The translations under genes were made by a program, and so were the position numbers. The notes below the pieces were generated by a model. That model was not told where the DNA came from. It did no database searches and saw nothing but the letters and a program-made list of their open reading frames with translations. A stretch of 64,000 nucleotides of DNA from positions 2,885,693-2,949,692 of the forward strand of contig NW_006500103.1 of NCBI RefSeq assembly GCF_000471905.2, in the 5' to 3' direction. The DNA is from Amborella trichopoda (taxonomy: Eukaryota; Streptophyta; Magnoliopsida; Amborellales; Amborellaceae). Below, piece after piece: positions 45,018-55,436 of this stretch; the stretch's first letter is position 1; the number at the start of each line of letters is the position of its first letter.

Positions 45018-45539
45018 TTTATTTATGAGTACATTGGAAACTTTTAACGCCAATGCTTAGTGCAATGCTAGCAAATTCGCTTTGCTTTCAGCCGAAGATG
45101 CCGAAGTCTTTGAATTTTTTAGCTAAATTGAAGCGAAACGAAGCTTCAATGCATCAACTTCGGCTTGCTTCAGGCCGCTTCAGTCTAATTTGCCCTCTTC
45201 GATTGAAGCTTCGGCCGTAACACATAATTGCCTTTTTCAAATACAATTATGTGATTAGGTCTGCTTTTGTCTAGTTTGAGATCTATGGCCAAAGCACATA
45301 TTTGCCTTTTCTTTAAAATTTTATTGTTTTAATATATATATATATTATTTATTTATTTATTTATATTATTTTTTAAAAAATCCAAAATCTTTATTCAAAT
45401 CGGTCAAAATGTCAAATTACTTCATTTTTCCCACCATTTCGAAAAAGGCCCTCGAGCGAAGACAACAATGGTTTTGCGATAAACCATAATTTTCCTCTAC
45501 ACACTCTCAATAAGAAAAAGACACGGTTAGCATGCCACC

Positions 45540-45780
45540 AAGCCAACACATATAGAAATGCGAGCTTAGTAAGAAATATATTTTTAAACTATAATTTGAT
45601 CTTAATTTTTAGAGAATATATAATCTTTAATATGGAGATGAATACTAAAAAATAAATACATTTTAAAAATGTAAAATAATAATTATATTAAAAAAATATT
45701 TGAAACTTCAGTTACAATTGTTTTTAGATGAACCACTTTGCATCCACCTCTACCTCTGGACCGAATATTGTACAAATGCG
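45540..45780. repeat. AT-rich dispersed element, copy 2
   Basis: Same order of blocks as 14150-14410: TAGAAATGCGAGCTTAGTAA, TTAATTTTTAGAGAATATAT, ATATGGAGATGAATACTAAA, a TTTTTAGATGAACCACTTTG-type block and a terminal ACAAATGCGGACC. Confidence 0.5.
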
Positions 45781-45856
45781 GACCAGCACACAGGATAGTA
45801 TAAAACAATTGTTCATAAGAAAAAGGATAGAAAAGAAATCAAATCAATTGCATCGC

Positions 45857-46834
45857 TTATTCCTTTCTTCCTCCGACACGAGAAACCAAATCCTTCAAAA
45901 ACCTCATGGATTTGGTGACAGGAGAATTCATGGCCATCAAATTATACAAAACATTCTCAACCTCCACTGTAGAAGGCCTCTTCTTAAGCCTCGAAACCAT
46001 CTTCAATTCTCCCTCTTCCTCCATTAAAACCTCCCATCCTCCATTATCGCACTTGAAAACCACCCCTCTTCTCTTACTCAAAACCCCTCTAACCTCTAAC
46101 CCCATAAACGAATAAATAACGTCAAAAGAAGAAACAAAACTACCCATCCTTCCAAAGTCACTCTCTTCATCAAAACCCCACTTTGGATTGAAAATCAAAA
46201 CTGGTTTTGCATCAATCTCTGCACAAACAGCTTCAACAAGCTCAAGCTGGGTAGAATCAGGAGCCATGAAAACCACCACATCACCCAATCCAGAAAACCC
46301 ACCTCGATTCCCTGCTTTCATTGTGGAAAGCTCGACATTTTTTACAGTTCTGAATGGCTCAAGTGCCCTATCAGCTTCATCGATAAAGCTCGAATCTGAC
46401 CAGAACAACACAAACTGAACGGGCGTACCTTTCCTTTTGAGTCTAATTTTTCCGAAAAGTTCAACAGCTATTCCCGTGAGAGATTGAGGGGATTCATCAA
46501 TGACCGGAACTTCAAGCCTGAATCTTGGTTGTTTCTGCTTCTTTAATTTTCCAGTGACTCTTGGGTTATTGAGGGGCTTTTCAAGCGCTTTCAAGAGGCA
46601 TGTTCTGGCTTGGTTAATGGCTTCATCCTTGGTTGAGGGTGGACGGTCGAGATCTCTTCCGGCAGGTCTTGATTTGAGTTGGGATCGTATTGGGCGCTTC
46701 CGAGAAGATGAGAGAGGAGGAAGATGAAGATGAAGTATAATTGATTTTGGTATTTGTAAAAAGTGTATGGTCGGAAAGTTGGCAAATGGATGAGGAAGAA
46801 GAGTTGCAGAAACTAGGGTTTGGGTTTTGGCCAT
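45857..46834 (-). CDS. DUF1995 domain protein, plastid-targeted
   Basis: A 325-residue single-exon protein. DUF1995 proteins are plant and algal plastid proteins; the family includes the PSII assembly factor LPA3, but most members are uncharacterised. Residues 1-60 are a Ser/Leu/Pro/Arg-rich transit peptide (MAKTQTLVSATLLPHPFANF; SSSRKRPIRSQLKSRPAGR). The DUF1995 domain spans about 68-310: DEAINQARTCLLKALEKPL, RFRLEVPVID, GLGDVVVFMAPDSTQLELVE, KPVLIFNPKWG, then the DVIYSFMGLEVRG and MEEEGELKMVSRLKKRPS segments. No catalytic motif is visible. The start is supported by the plastid-type N-terminus and a CT-rich leader right upstream. Whether it is LPA3 or a paralogue cannot be told. Confidence 0.85.
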   Translation of the reverse strand: MAKTQTLVSATLLPHPFANFPTIHFLQIPKSIILHLHLPPLSSSRKRPIRSQLKSRPAGRDLDRPPSTKDEAINQARTCLLKALEKPLNNPRVTGKLKKQKQPRFRLEVPVIDESPQSLTGIAVELFGKIRLKRKGTPVQFVLFWSDSSFIDEADRALEPFRTVKNVELSTMKAGNRGGFSGLGDVVVFMAPDSTQLELVEAVCAEIDAKPVLIFNPKWGFDEESDFGRMGSFVSSFDVIYSFMGLEVRGVLSKRRGVVFKCDNGGWEVLMEEEGELKMVSRLKKRPSTVEVENVLYNLMAMNSPVTKSMRFLKDLVSRVGGRKE

Positions 46835-47633
46835 GGTGCCATTTTCTCTCTCTAGAACTCAGTTGCAACTCATTTCCACTCCACCACCATGCTTCCTTGG
46901 CTGCATAAGTACAGAACCAGCCTGGAGTGAGCCAACCATTTTCTCTCTCTAAACCCTCGTCTCTCTCTCTCTCTCTCTGGCCTTCTCTCCTCTCTAATGG
47001 AGCTGGTACTTGTATGAGGTGAGAGGAGTGCAAATATGGATAAGCGATCGGATAAGGTCGTCTTGTTGGTCAATCAAAACCGTGTCAAAAAAAATTGTCC
47101 ATCTATGCACGATACTGTATCATGCACCATCAACATATATTACTAAGGTTAGTACTTATACGAGGATGTATACTATGCTCCCTCGGGAGCATAGTTTACT
47201 TCTACTCCCATGACTTTTTTGGGAGGTTTTTCTTTTAATTTGAAATTTTGGTAACATTGGATGAATATTTTTTTAAAAAAAAAAATAATAATAATAATGA
47301 AATTTAAGGTTTTTTAACGCTTACATCTCACCATCTAAAAATTAGATGGTTTCTATTCAATTACATGCATTATTTTATTTGTGTATATTTGTTGAAGTTG
47401 ATTAGGATAAGGTTTTTGGTGTCAACACGCTCTATTCTTGTGCATTTCTTACATGCGGATAATTTCATCAGCCCTGTTCATGAATGGAGGGGGACAAAAC
47501 ATTTTTTACATTTAAACATTAGAAATGGTCTATATTGAATATTTTGTATACTGTTCATTTACTTCTCCATAGATTATGAGATGTACAGTATTTCTTAAGA
47601 TGCAATGTCATTCATGTAATATGGGCGATTCGA
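46835..47633. other. DUF1995 gene leader and intergenic region
   Basis: 46850-47060 holds a CT-rich leader, part of which recurs at 43.9-44.06 kb. Near 47155-47215 lies TATACTATGCTCCCTCGGGAG, a self-complementary motif (CTCCCTCGGGAGCATAG) that recurs in variant form at 52.5, 53.07 and 55.87 kb and marks another repeat family. No gene. Confidence 0.55.
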
Positions 47634-48168
47634 TCACTCTTTCCAATTCCTATCTGGATATCTCAGATTGTCAATCGATACATTGCCCCATTTCCTTGCC
47701 CGAAAGGATCAGCTGCTCACTGGAAAACTGCAAGCCCAAGAGCAAAAAATGAAATAACCAGTCCCTCCTACCACCTGAAATTCCTTCTTGTTTGTGTGCT
47801 TCATATCCTTAGCTTGAATGCTCAGGCTCCCTAAATATTCAGGTGTTTCTAGAAAGAGAAATACGATATTGAAGCCAGAGTTTGCAAAGTGGCCTGCTGG
47901 AATTATGAAACCCTAGGCTTTTTGGGCAACCTTAGAAGTATTTTCTGGCCTCTGTTACTATGTGGCAGAAGACCAGAGCACCCCCTTCCCCTCTCGAACC
48001 AGGTGTTGGTTTGAAAGACTAGGGGCATTGAATGTAGAGCGAGATTGGGGATAATTGTTGTTTCTCTCTCTGGGATTCCTCTGAGACTCCTGCAGATATG
48101 AGGGCCAAGAGTGTGCCTGCAATTGTAGCTGCACTGACGGCTGAGAAGAAGATAGGCTTGGGTAGCAA
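47634..48168 (-). pseudogene. Dirigent pseudogene, duplicate of the gene at 15883
   Basis: The reverse strand aligns by eye over its whole length with the intact dirigent gene at 15883-16422 at high identity. Preserved stretches include CAAGCCTATCTTCTTCTCAG and AAGGATATGAAGCACACAAA. The start codon is lost (ATG to TTG, + 48166-48168). A 2-base loss within the segment corresponding to GTTACAGTGAGGCTGG, an earlier indel around the GGGCGAGAGAAAC segment, an in-frame TGA where the intact gene has CGG-CGA (ttttccagTGAgcagc) and a 5-6 base loss near the 3' end break the frame. Homology continues about 180 bp into the upstream leader (to about 48350), so it is a DNA-level copy and not a retrocopy. 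Confidence 0.92.
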
Positions 48169-48710
48169 TATGAGTTTCTTCTTTTGCTTTGGTTTCTCTC
48201 TCTTTGCATGGGTTATGAGTCTTTTTGTATCGAATCTGCGTTAGGAAGGAGTGGTTCCCTTTTAAAGCATGCAAAGGTTGAATTTGCTAGATAATACAAC
48301 AGCTTAGTATAATTTATTAGAGAGTCCATAAAAGTTATTTAAGCTATTGAACCATGCCATTCTGATGCATAATTTACTCTTTAGATCAACTTGTATTAAC
48401 AAGGTCTCTCTCTGGATTGGTCAGTCTAGCCATCTCACTAACATTTACAACAAGAGGTTATTTAGATGGCGTTTCTCTCCATCTCATGTATGTTACAGTA
48501 TAGAAACATCAAGGGTCCAAGCCCTGCAGACCATTGCATGCCACAAATTGGGGACCCAATTTACAGGAACTTCTGCAAGTTAGACACTTCTCTCTAGATC
48601 ATGGTGAATTTGTAAGTAAACTTTGATTGAATGGAAAATAAACTAAGTTACGAATCCAAGCTTGGTTTGTTGATCTTCCTCTTAACATTAATTTGGATGA
48701 GAGGGAGAGA
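48169..48710. other. Intergenic, including duplicated dirigent leader
   Basis: 48169-48350 is the copied upstream region of the dirigent gene (reverse complement contains TTCAATAGCTTAAATAACTTT, as at 15651-15671). 48350-48710 shows nothing recognisable and should include the 3' end of the DYW PPR gene. Confidence 0.7.
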
Positions 48711-51047
48711 TCACCAAAAATCTCGACAAGAACAAGACCCATCTCTGAAATGGTGAAATCTCACGGAGTCTCGAACAATTATATCTCTGCCAACTATCTT
48801 ACAGATCAGCTTGATGGCACCATGGCAATCCCCACATATTCGTAGGTTCTTAAAAACCCTAACCGGTAAACCTGGTTCTCCCTTGAGCAATCCGAAAGCC
48901 ACAGCCAACTTCTCACTATGCCAACCCAAGCTCTCTTCTCCCTCTTCTCTCTCTACATCTTGCAAGACAAACTCACTACTAGGCATGTAGCCATGAAGCT
49001 TCATCTTTTCATATAACTTGGCAAGAAAAGCATATATCTTCTCTTTTTCCTCGTGCTTTCTATCCCCTACTGTGAAACTGTGCACTCTGTTCTTGATCTC
49101 GACCCAACTTCTTCCTGGTGTTTTCAGAACCCCTTTCTCTCTCATCAGTCCCCTGATCCTTGACGCCTCAACCCACATACCTGAAGCAGTAAAAATATTC
49201 GACAACAGAATGTAATTCCCTGGATTATTCTGTTCTATCTCGAATAAATTAGAAGCTGCAATTTGTCCCAATTCAACATTCTTATACACCCTACAAGCTC
49301 CAAGCAAAGCTCCCCAAGCTCCAGCACTAGGCTCAAAAGGCATGGTTTTTATAAGCTCGTAGGCCTCAACGAGCCGACCTGATCGACTTAATATATCCAC
49401 CATGCATGCATAATGCTCACGATCAGGATTGATCCCATGGCATGGACCCATGTCCCGAAACAAGGCACAACCCTCTGAAACCAGGCCTCCATGGCTGCAA
49501 GCTGAAAGCACACCAGTGAACGTAACGTTGTTAGGCTTGAGACCCATATCCCTCATCTGGTTAAAGAGGGCCAATGCCTCCATGCCATGGCCATACATGG
49601 CATGCCCCATGATCATGCTATTCCATGCTACTGTGTCTTTCTCTCCCATCGATTCGAAAACCTTTTTGGAGGAAGATAAGCGCCCGCATTTGGCATACAT
49701 GATGACTATGGCTGTTGCCACGGCCATTTCATGCACATGCCCATGCCTAAACCCGAACCCATGTATCTGTCTTCCTTGACATAAGCTCTCTAGGTTTGCA
49801 CAAACTGGAAGTAGGCTTGTGACTGTGATTTTGTTAGGCTTAAAGCCTGTATTAGTCATATGAGCAAAAAATTCCATAGCTTTCTCATATTCACCATTCT
49901 GCGAACACCCAGCAATCATAGCATTCCATGAATCTAAATTCGGTTTTATCCCCGAAGCCTTCATTTCTCTGAAAAGCTCAAAAGCTTTTCCACTCACACC
50001 AGACCTAAAATAAGTTGTTAAAATTACATTCCATGAGACCACATCTCTCTCTTGAATCCGATCAAAAACTAAGCGAGCTCGAACTGAGTCTAAACAATTA
50101 GCATACACATCGACAAGCCCACTGCTCACATAAACATTGGCTTCCAAACCCATTCTCAAAACATAACCATGAAACTCTCTTCCAAGGTTCAACGCTTTCA
50201 AATCTGAGCAAGCTTTGAGAACCAAAGAAACAGTAACTGAATTTGGCTTAACCCCATTAATCTGCATCTCTCTAACAATCTCAAGAGCCTTTTTCGAGAG
50301 CCCACAGTGAAGATAGGCAGAAGCCATTGTGGTCCAAGAGATTACATCTCTCTCTTCTAGGCCCTTGAAAACCTCAGTCGCGCCCCAGACAAACCTGCAT
50401 TTTCCATACATGTCTATTAAGACATTCCCCATGAGAAGATCTCTCTCTAACCCGAGCCTTTTCACATCGTTGTGGATCTCATGTGCTAAATTGAGATCCT
50501 TCAAATAGGAGCATGCTCTAGCGATGGCCAAGAGAAAAAAGGTATTTGGTTCTAGCTTCTTTGCCTTTTTGAATTGATGATAAAGCTCAGTGGCTTTTTT
50601 TGCGAGACCCCATTTGTTATAGCCAGAAATGAGAGAAGTCCATGACCGAATTCTTGGTTCATGAATTTCATCAAACAAGTTCTGGGCTTTGTGTAAATCA
50701 CCTGCATTTGCATAAAGTTCCACTGATTTTTGGAGAGAGAGGGTTTTGGGGGAGCTTGATTTCACTAGAAAATGGAAATTTTCAGATTTTTTAAGAGACT
50801 TATCGCCATTATGAATCTGTGGGATGTTGAAATCTTGAGGATTGGAAGAGATGCTCCTTTGGCCTGAAATTCGTTGGGTTTTAAAGGTTTTTCTCAGTCG
50901 AATGTATCTTTCGGGAATTGAGTCAAAATGGCAAAGAAAATTGAGGGTGAATTTGGCTCTTGATCCATGGATTGCAAGGATCATGAATAGAGATGGCTTC
51001 CTTTTTTGAGGGGTTTTGAGGTGCAAAGTTGCAGTAGATTTCGCCAA
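48711..51047 (-). CDS. DYW-class pentatricopeptide repeat protein (organellar RNA editing)
   Basis: A 778-residue intronless PLS-class PPR protein with complete E, E+ and DYW domains. DYW domains carry the cytidine deaminase activity for C-to-U editing of plastid or mitochondrial RNA. Repeats run from about residue 100 to 600 (for example RSWTSLISGYNKWGLAKKAT, VLIDMYGKCRFVWGATEVF, SWNAMIAGCSQNGEYEKAME). The PG box is KTPGRSWVEI. The deaminase active site HSE is at 710-712 with CGDCH at 738-742. The second zinc site includes HH at 765-766 and CSC at 772-774. The protein ends DFW instead of DYW, a common variant. The first ~60 residues are basic and Ser-rich, consistent with organelle import. 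The editing target cannot be derived from inspection. Confidence 0.95.
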   Translation of the reverse strand: MAKSTATLHLKTPQKRKPSLFMILAIHGSRAKFTLNFLCHFDSIPERYIRLRKTFKTQRISGQRSISSNPQDFNIPQIHNGDKSLKKSENFHFLVKSSSPKTLSLQKSVELYANAGDLHKAQNLFDEIHEPRIRSWTSLISGYNKWGLAKKATELYHQFKKAKKLEPNTFFLLAIARACSYLKDLNLAHEIHNDVKRLGLERDLLMGNVLIDMYGKCRFVWGATEVFKGLEERDVISWTTMASAYLHCGLSKKALEIVREMQINGVKPNSVTVSLVLKACSDLKALNLGREFHGYVLRMGLEANVYVSSGLVDVYANCLDSVRARLVFDRIQERDVVSWNVILTTYFRSGVSGKAFELFREMKASGIKPNLDSWNAMIAGCSQNGEYEKAMEFFAHMTNTGFKPNKITVTSLLPVCANLESLCQGRQIHGFGFRHGHVHEMAVATAIVIMYAKCGRLSSSKKVFESMGEKDTVAWNSMIMGHAMYGHGMEALALFNQMRDMGLKPNNVTFTGVLSACSHGGLVSEGCALFRDMGPCHGINPDREHYACMVDILSRSGRLVEAYELIKTMPFEPSAGAWGALLGACRVYKNVELGQIAASNLFEIEQNNPGNYILLSNIFTASGMWVEASRIRGLMREKGVLKTPGRSWVEIKNRVHSFTVGDRKHEEKEKIYAFLAKLYEKMKLHGYMPSSEFVLQDVEREEGEESLGWHSEKLAVAFGLLKGEPGLPVRVFKNLRICGDCHGAIKLICKIVGRDIIVRDSVRFHHFRDGSCSCRDFW

Positions 51048-51239
51048 TATTTCGTTTTGTAGGGTTTGCCAAGGGGATAAAAGTTTCAGCGAGTACCGAG
51101 TAAATTTCGCTTTGGCGATAAGAAGGATTTGGGGATCAATTTAATAGCATCCATTTGATCATCCTCTTCTACGTAGCGCCTTCATTCCTTGCGCTAGTTA
51201 CCTCAATTCTGCTTCACAGTAACAATGCCAACAAGTCCA

Positions 51240-51432
51240 GAAATAGGGGATGCAACAGGTGGGGTCCGGCTGGACCCGGACCCCGACCCAGACCCATATC
51301 CGAATAGTATTCGAGTTCAGGTTTTAGACTTGGACCCGACCCATTGGATCCAAAAGTTCGACCCATACCCGTACCCGGTACGTCCTAGGTCTATCTCGTT
51401 AGGTCCCGGGTGAAATCGGGTCTATTGCCACC
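51240..51432. repeat. Family-B element with TTGCCACC end
   Basis: GGACCCGGACCCCGACCCAG-rich left arm, a GACCC-rich right arm and right terminus CGGGTCTATTGCCACC. It lies just upstream of the DYW PPR gene's 5' side. Confidence 0.65.
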
Positions 51433-52094
51433 AAGCTCATATACCCATACTGTTGCCAACGAAGTCCCAAGGCCCATGCTCCAAGTGAGAACGGGAATCC
51501 GGATCAGAACATGAGTTTATAGAAAAGTAACAAAATTTGCACCATGAAAAAAAATATTGGAAAAAGGACCAATTCCACAAGGCCCATGCCCCAAGTGAGC
51601 TCCAAAATCTACTAAGAAATAGGAACATTTTCAATGTGGCAAACACATTTTTCTATTTTTGAACAGTGACTTAAATCTCATTTCCTAAAACTTAAGATCC
51701 TAAAAATTCTCAACTTATTAAGGTGCCACGTGTAGAGCGAAATTTTTGATCTAGACCAATTCACATCACCCCATTGCTTTAGCTTCTCACAATATTCTAT
51801 TCTCTCTGAACAGCGGGAGTTCCATGGACGTGACTGTAAGGATCTGGAGCTCTTTTGCCATGGAGGTGAGGATTGGACGGTGGGATTAAACTCTTTCCAC
51901 GACGGAGCGAATCCCCACCATCCGTGGCATGCTCCTCTTTTTTTTGATGAAGCAAATTCCAGGGTCTTTTGGCACCATTTTGGGATTCTCTCTACGCCTA
52001 GGCCAAACAGTGTCCTCGGGAGCTGCACTTATGATCATGTCTAGGGGTGTTGATTTTTATGACTACACAGCTTTTTGGTAATCTCCCTCTCTCT

Positions 52095-52430
52095 CATGCT
52101 TAGGATTGGGAATGGGCCGGGCTTGGGTCTCTTGCTCAGGGTTAGGAATAGGCCGGGCTTGGGCTGCTCCAGCCCTGGCTTTGGCTTGGCTCTTATCCCT
52201 ATAGGATCAACCAAAGCTTGGCCCGACTTGGGCCTAAATGGAACAAAGAAATAAAAAACAAAGAGAAAAATTAAGGAGGATAGTTCCTTGCTGAATCAAG
52301 CCAGCCCTGTCGAGACCCTGGCCAAAGCCGGGCCTTGACCTGGCCCGAGGCCACATTTTGTTGCCAGACCTTAGTTTTATAAGGCCCGACCAACTGAACC
52401 AGTCTGGGCCACCCAGCTCATTGCCATCTC
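52095..52430. repeat. GGGCC-rich family-B type element
   Basis: Two GGCCGGGCTTGGG units (52114 and 52151) start the element. It ends GGGCCACCCAGCTCATTGCC. The core is A-rich (52240-52275). Confidence 0.5.
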
Positions 52431-52849
52431 CTGGTTCTTTCTACGAGCCTTCTTTATGGAGTACAATCTAGTAATGCTCTTTCAATTGAGCCTGCACGTT
52501 CCAAAGCTGATAATGTAATTTATTTCCGAAATCCTCACCAGCGCATATACTATGCTCCTGCATAAGCATATTGTGCACCTACTCCCTCGCTCAAAACACT
52601 TCTTTAGGTGGCATATTTTTGGTTCTTTTTTTTTTTTAACCACATAAGGATTATTAGATGATTATTTTTGTTAAAAAAAAAAAATTTGAGTTTTGAGTTT
52701 TGTGACACCTAGATCTAGCTATTCAAAAATTGGATGGTTTCTATTCAATATTGAAACATAAGCTTTTTTTAGTACATAATGATTTTATTTTTGAAATTTA
52801 TTTTCCCTAACATATGTTTTTGCCTGAGTTAACAGATATTATACTCCTT

Positions 52850-53015
52850 AGGGAGTAGGAAGTCTTTTATGCTCTCTTGTTAATACCCGAGTAAGCAGAT
52901 ACTATACTCCTTAGGGAATAGGAAGTCTTTTATGCTCTCTTATTAATACCCCTTAGGGAGTAGAAAGTCTTTTATTAAGACCCCTTAGGGAGTAGGAAGT
53001 CTTTTATGCTCTCTT
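52850..53015. repeat. Imperfect tandem repeats of a CCTTAGGGAGTAGGAAG unit
   Basis: ACTCCTTAGGGA(G/A)TAGGAAG followed by TCTTTTATGCTCTCTT recurs at about 52849, 52908, 52950 and 52980, with spacing of about 30-60 bp. Confidence 0.85.
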
Positions 53016-53064
53016 ATTAGTGTCTCTTAGTTGGTGTAGTAAGATATTGGATGCATTTCCTATG

Positions 53065-53440
53065 GGGCATGTATACTATGATCCAGCGGGAGTATACTAT
53101 GCATTTACTCTCTCCCTCAAACACCTATTTAGGAATATTTTTTTAGTCTGAAATTTGGGGATCCATATAAGAATTACTCTATAATTATTTTCAAAGGGAA
53201 AATTTTGAATTTTGAGTTTTGCGACACTTAGATCTAGCTTTTCAAAAATTAGACACTCTCATTCAATATTGGGGCACTAGTTTTTTCTGGTATATGGAGA
53301 ATTTATTTGGGAAATATTGTAAATTGGAATTAGTTTATGGGTTACAGAAATTGAAATTTGAGATCTAAAAAGTACACCTAGTACGTGTTTTGCCTTGAGG
53401 AGTAAATGGATAGTATAATCCTGCAGGGGTAGGAAGTTTT
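53065..53440. mobile_element. TATACTATG-ended element
   Basis: Left end CATGTATACTATGATCCAGC, continuing GGGAGTATACTATGCATTTACTC. The right end contains GAGTAAATGGATAGTATAAT then CCTGCAGGGGTAGG, an imperfect inverted repeat of the left end. The interior TTTTGAGTTTTGCGACACTTA is shared with about 52690-52725 and, more weakly, with 36780 and 47340. Non-coding. Confidence 0.5.
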
Positions 53441-53499
53441 TTTGGTTTTCTATAAGGCCTTGGTTATATGAAAACGAATCCTCTTTTGGAAACCACCTT

Positions 53500-53955
53500 A
53501 CACATCGGAAATCTCCACCGTGCCTCTAAAATCAATTTCCAACATTGACTATGAAATTTGAAAATGATACAGAAGTTGTAAATCCATGAGCATTTATTTT
53601 TATGGCGAAATGGATGGTTTAGATAAGTATTATAATATTATATATATATATATATATTGAATATTCACCTATTTTTTATCGACACATGTATAAAATTTCA
53701 AATAAGTTGGATTTGTAAAAAAAAAAATTAAAATTCAAACACTATCAGGCATTCGTGATCGTTAGATCGGTCTAGATTTAATCTAGGCCATTGGGCTCAT
53801 TCTTTCTTGTGAGCCCATTGCCTCACAGAAGCATTTTCCACACACACATATATATATTATCATAATGGTCAAGGCCATCATGATCGATTTGAAGGTTCTT
53901 TGATGCCAAAAATGTAATTTTTGGTGAGTTTTCGAGATGAGGCTTTTTTTTATTA
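53500..53955. mobile_element. Family-A element, reverse, interrupted by AT-rich insert
   Basis: 53505-53640 (CTCTAAAATCAATTTCCAAC ... GCGAAATGGATGGTTTAGAT) and 53868-53950 (AGGCCATCATGATCGATTTG ... AATTTTTGGTGAGTTTTCG) are the two halves of the subfamily seen uninterrupted at 60690-60975. About 230 bp separate them, starting with a (TA)n tract at 53639. Confidence 0.55.
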
Positions 53956-55099
53956 TAATAACATTATAGCCATATCCAAACATTTTCCTAAGTTAGTTCT
54001 TCCTAGGAGTAGTATCTACCAAACGCCTCTCATATCAAGTCAAAATACATTTGTCACTGCATAACAGGTTTTTTGGACTATACTTTCTAGGCATGGTGTC
54101 CCCCGTACTTGTTAAATCCCACAACTCACCTAATTATTATTTATCTATGCAGCCACCCCCAAATAGCTTTGCGGTGAACGTAAATACCCCATGTATAAGC
54201 AACCCATGTTTTTTTTCATCCTTTTACTTTTCTCTCAAGGCTTTGTAATTTTATGGCAATTTCTCTCTCTAAAAAAGTTAAGATAGTTTCTCTCTACAAA
54301 CTTAAAATTTGATAAAGTTTTACTCTGTAAAAATTTTGAGATGGTTTCTTCCTCTAAAATTTTAAATTTTAAGTTTTTAGAGAGAATCGTGGGTTTATAC
54401 ACTGAAGGTATTTTTATCCAAAAAAGTAGTTTTTTTTTTTTCCTTGAGGGATGACTACAAAAATAAATAGTAATTTGGTTAGTTTTTTTATTTAAATGGT
54501 GGGCTATGCCTAGAAAGTATGGGCAAGGGGGTTATGCATAATTTTCCGGTATACATATTTTCCCACCAAGTTTGAAGAGCTCTTAAATCACTTATTCACC
54601 GAAATTCCCGAAGTAAACTAACACGATGGACATACGACTCATAATGCCCATCGAGAAAATTACACGGCCCGGTGTTATCTATAAAAAAAACAAGGGGCCA
54701 GGGTTGCCACTAACCATATCATTAAAGAAAAATGTACAAAGAGACCATGTACTTATTGTATAAAGAGATCACACTCACTCTTGTCTTTTGGATTGTCAAT
54801 TGGGTGGTTGTAAAACTGCTATTAAAAAGACTCAAAGTTAAAAAAAAAATTTTCGAACTTTATGACAAGCCCAAACCATCCCATTCAACATCTAATAAGT
54901 TGGAGTGCTTGTAACGTTCTTATAGTAAAGATAAAAGGTCTCATTGTATGTGATCCCTATGATTAATTAGAATGTATGTTTCCCTTTCCCGATCTTTATC
55001 TAACCCATTTTTGGGCTTGTATTCACGTAATTTACCATGATGAAAGAGGCCGATTATATTCATGAGAGAGAGAAGGGGTTTAGAGGAGAGAGGCACAGG

Positions 55100-55315
55100 G
55101 GCTAGTAATGGGCCAAGTGGCCCTGTTCTAAAAGAGTAGGGCTCGAGCCATGAAATACAGACCGAGGGTCAGGCTAGGGCCATTGCTAGCCTGATTTTCC
55201 CTGGCCATCCCTTATAGGGTCATAACCGGGCCTGAGCCAGCCCCATGAAGACAAGGGCTGGTACAGAGCCAAGGCTAGCCCGGTCAGGTCGGCTATTGCC
55301 ACCCTTGGGCTTGGG
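55100..55315. repeat. Family-B type GGGCC-rich element
   Basis: Begins GGGGCTAGTAATGGGCCAAG and ends GGTCGGCTATTGCCACCC. It is filled with GGCTAGGGCC-like words and lies about 120 bp upstream of CASP-like exon 2. Confidence 0.6.
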
Positions 55316-55436
55316 GCTTTCTGGGTACTTCCAATTTTTTGTGCATGTTTTAATACTTCCATGGCAATAAAGAGAGAGAGAGAGAGAGCTCTTTCCTGGC
55401 CAAATATTTATTTAAAAATCATTTGTGAATTGACAG

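Larger units (their letters stand above)
43147..45856. other. Intergenic between LPA19 and DUF1995 genes
   Basis: The divergent end next to LPA19 should hold its promoter. It also holds a (TA)n tract (43417-43438), a copy of the DUF1995-gene leader region (43905-44060), a family-A element (44660-45017), a CTTCGGC-rich patch (45085-45220), a TATT repeat (45332-45372) and copy 2 of the 14.2 kb repeat (45540-45780). No further gene is seen. Confidence 0.6.
51048..55436. other. Intergenic, repeat-dense
   Basis: No gene recognised, although the missing first exon of the CASP-like gene could lie here. It contains family-B elements (51240-51432, 52095-52430, 55100-55315), several TATACTATGCTCC-type elements (about 52545-52930 and 53065-53440), imperfect tandem units of CTTAGGGAGTAGGAAGTCTT (52850-53015), an interrupted family-A element (53500-53955) and GA tracts near 55370. 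Confidence 0.55.

Noticed and set aside
45085-45220. CTTCGGC/GAAGC-rich patch considered as a second mitochondrial-like block
   Set aside because: It is short and made of one repeated GCTTCGG word, so it reads as simple repeat drift and not transferred organellar DNA.
52850-53015. Possible CRISPR-like array from regularly spaced AGGGAGTAGGAAG units
   Set aside because: The unit spacing is irregular, the spacers are themselves repeats, and the context is a plant nuclear genome. They are tandem repeats of an element end.
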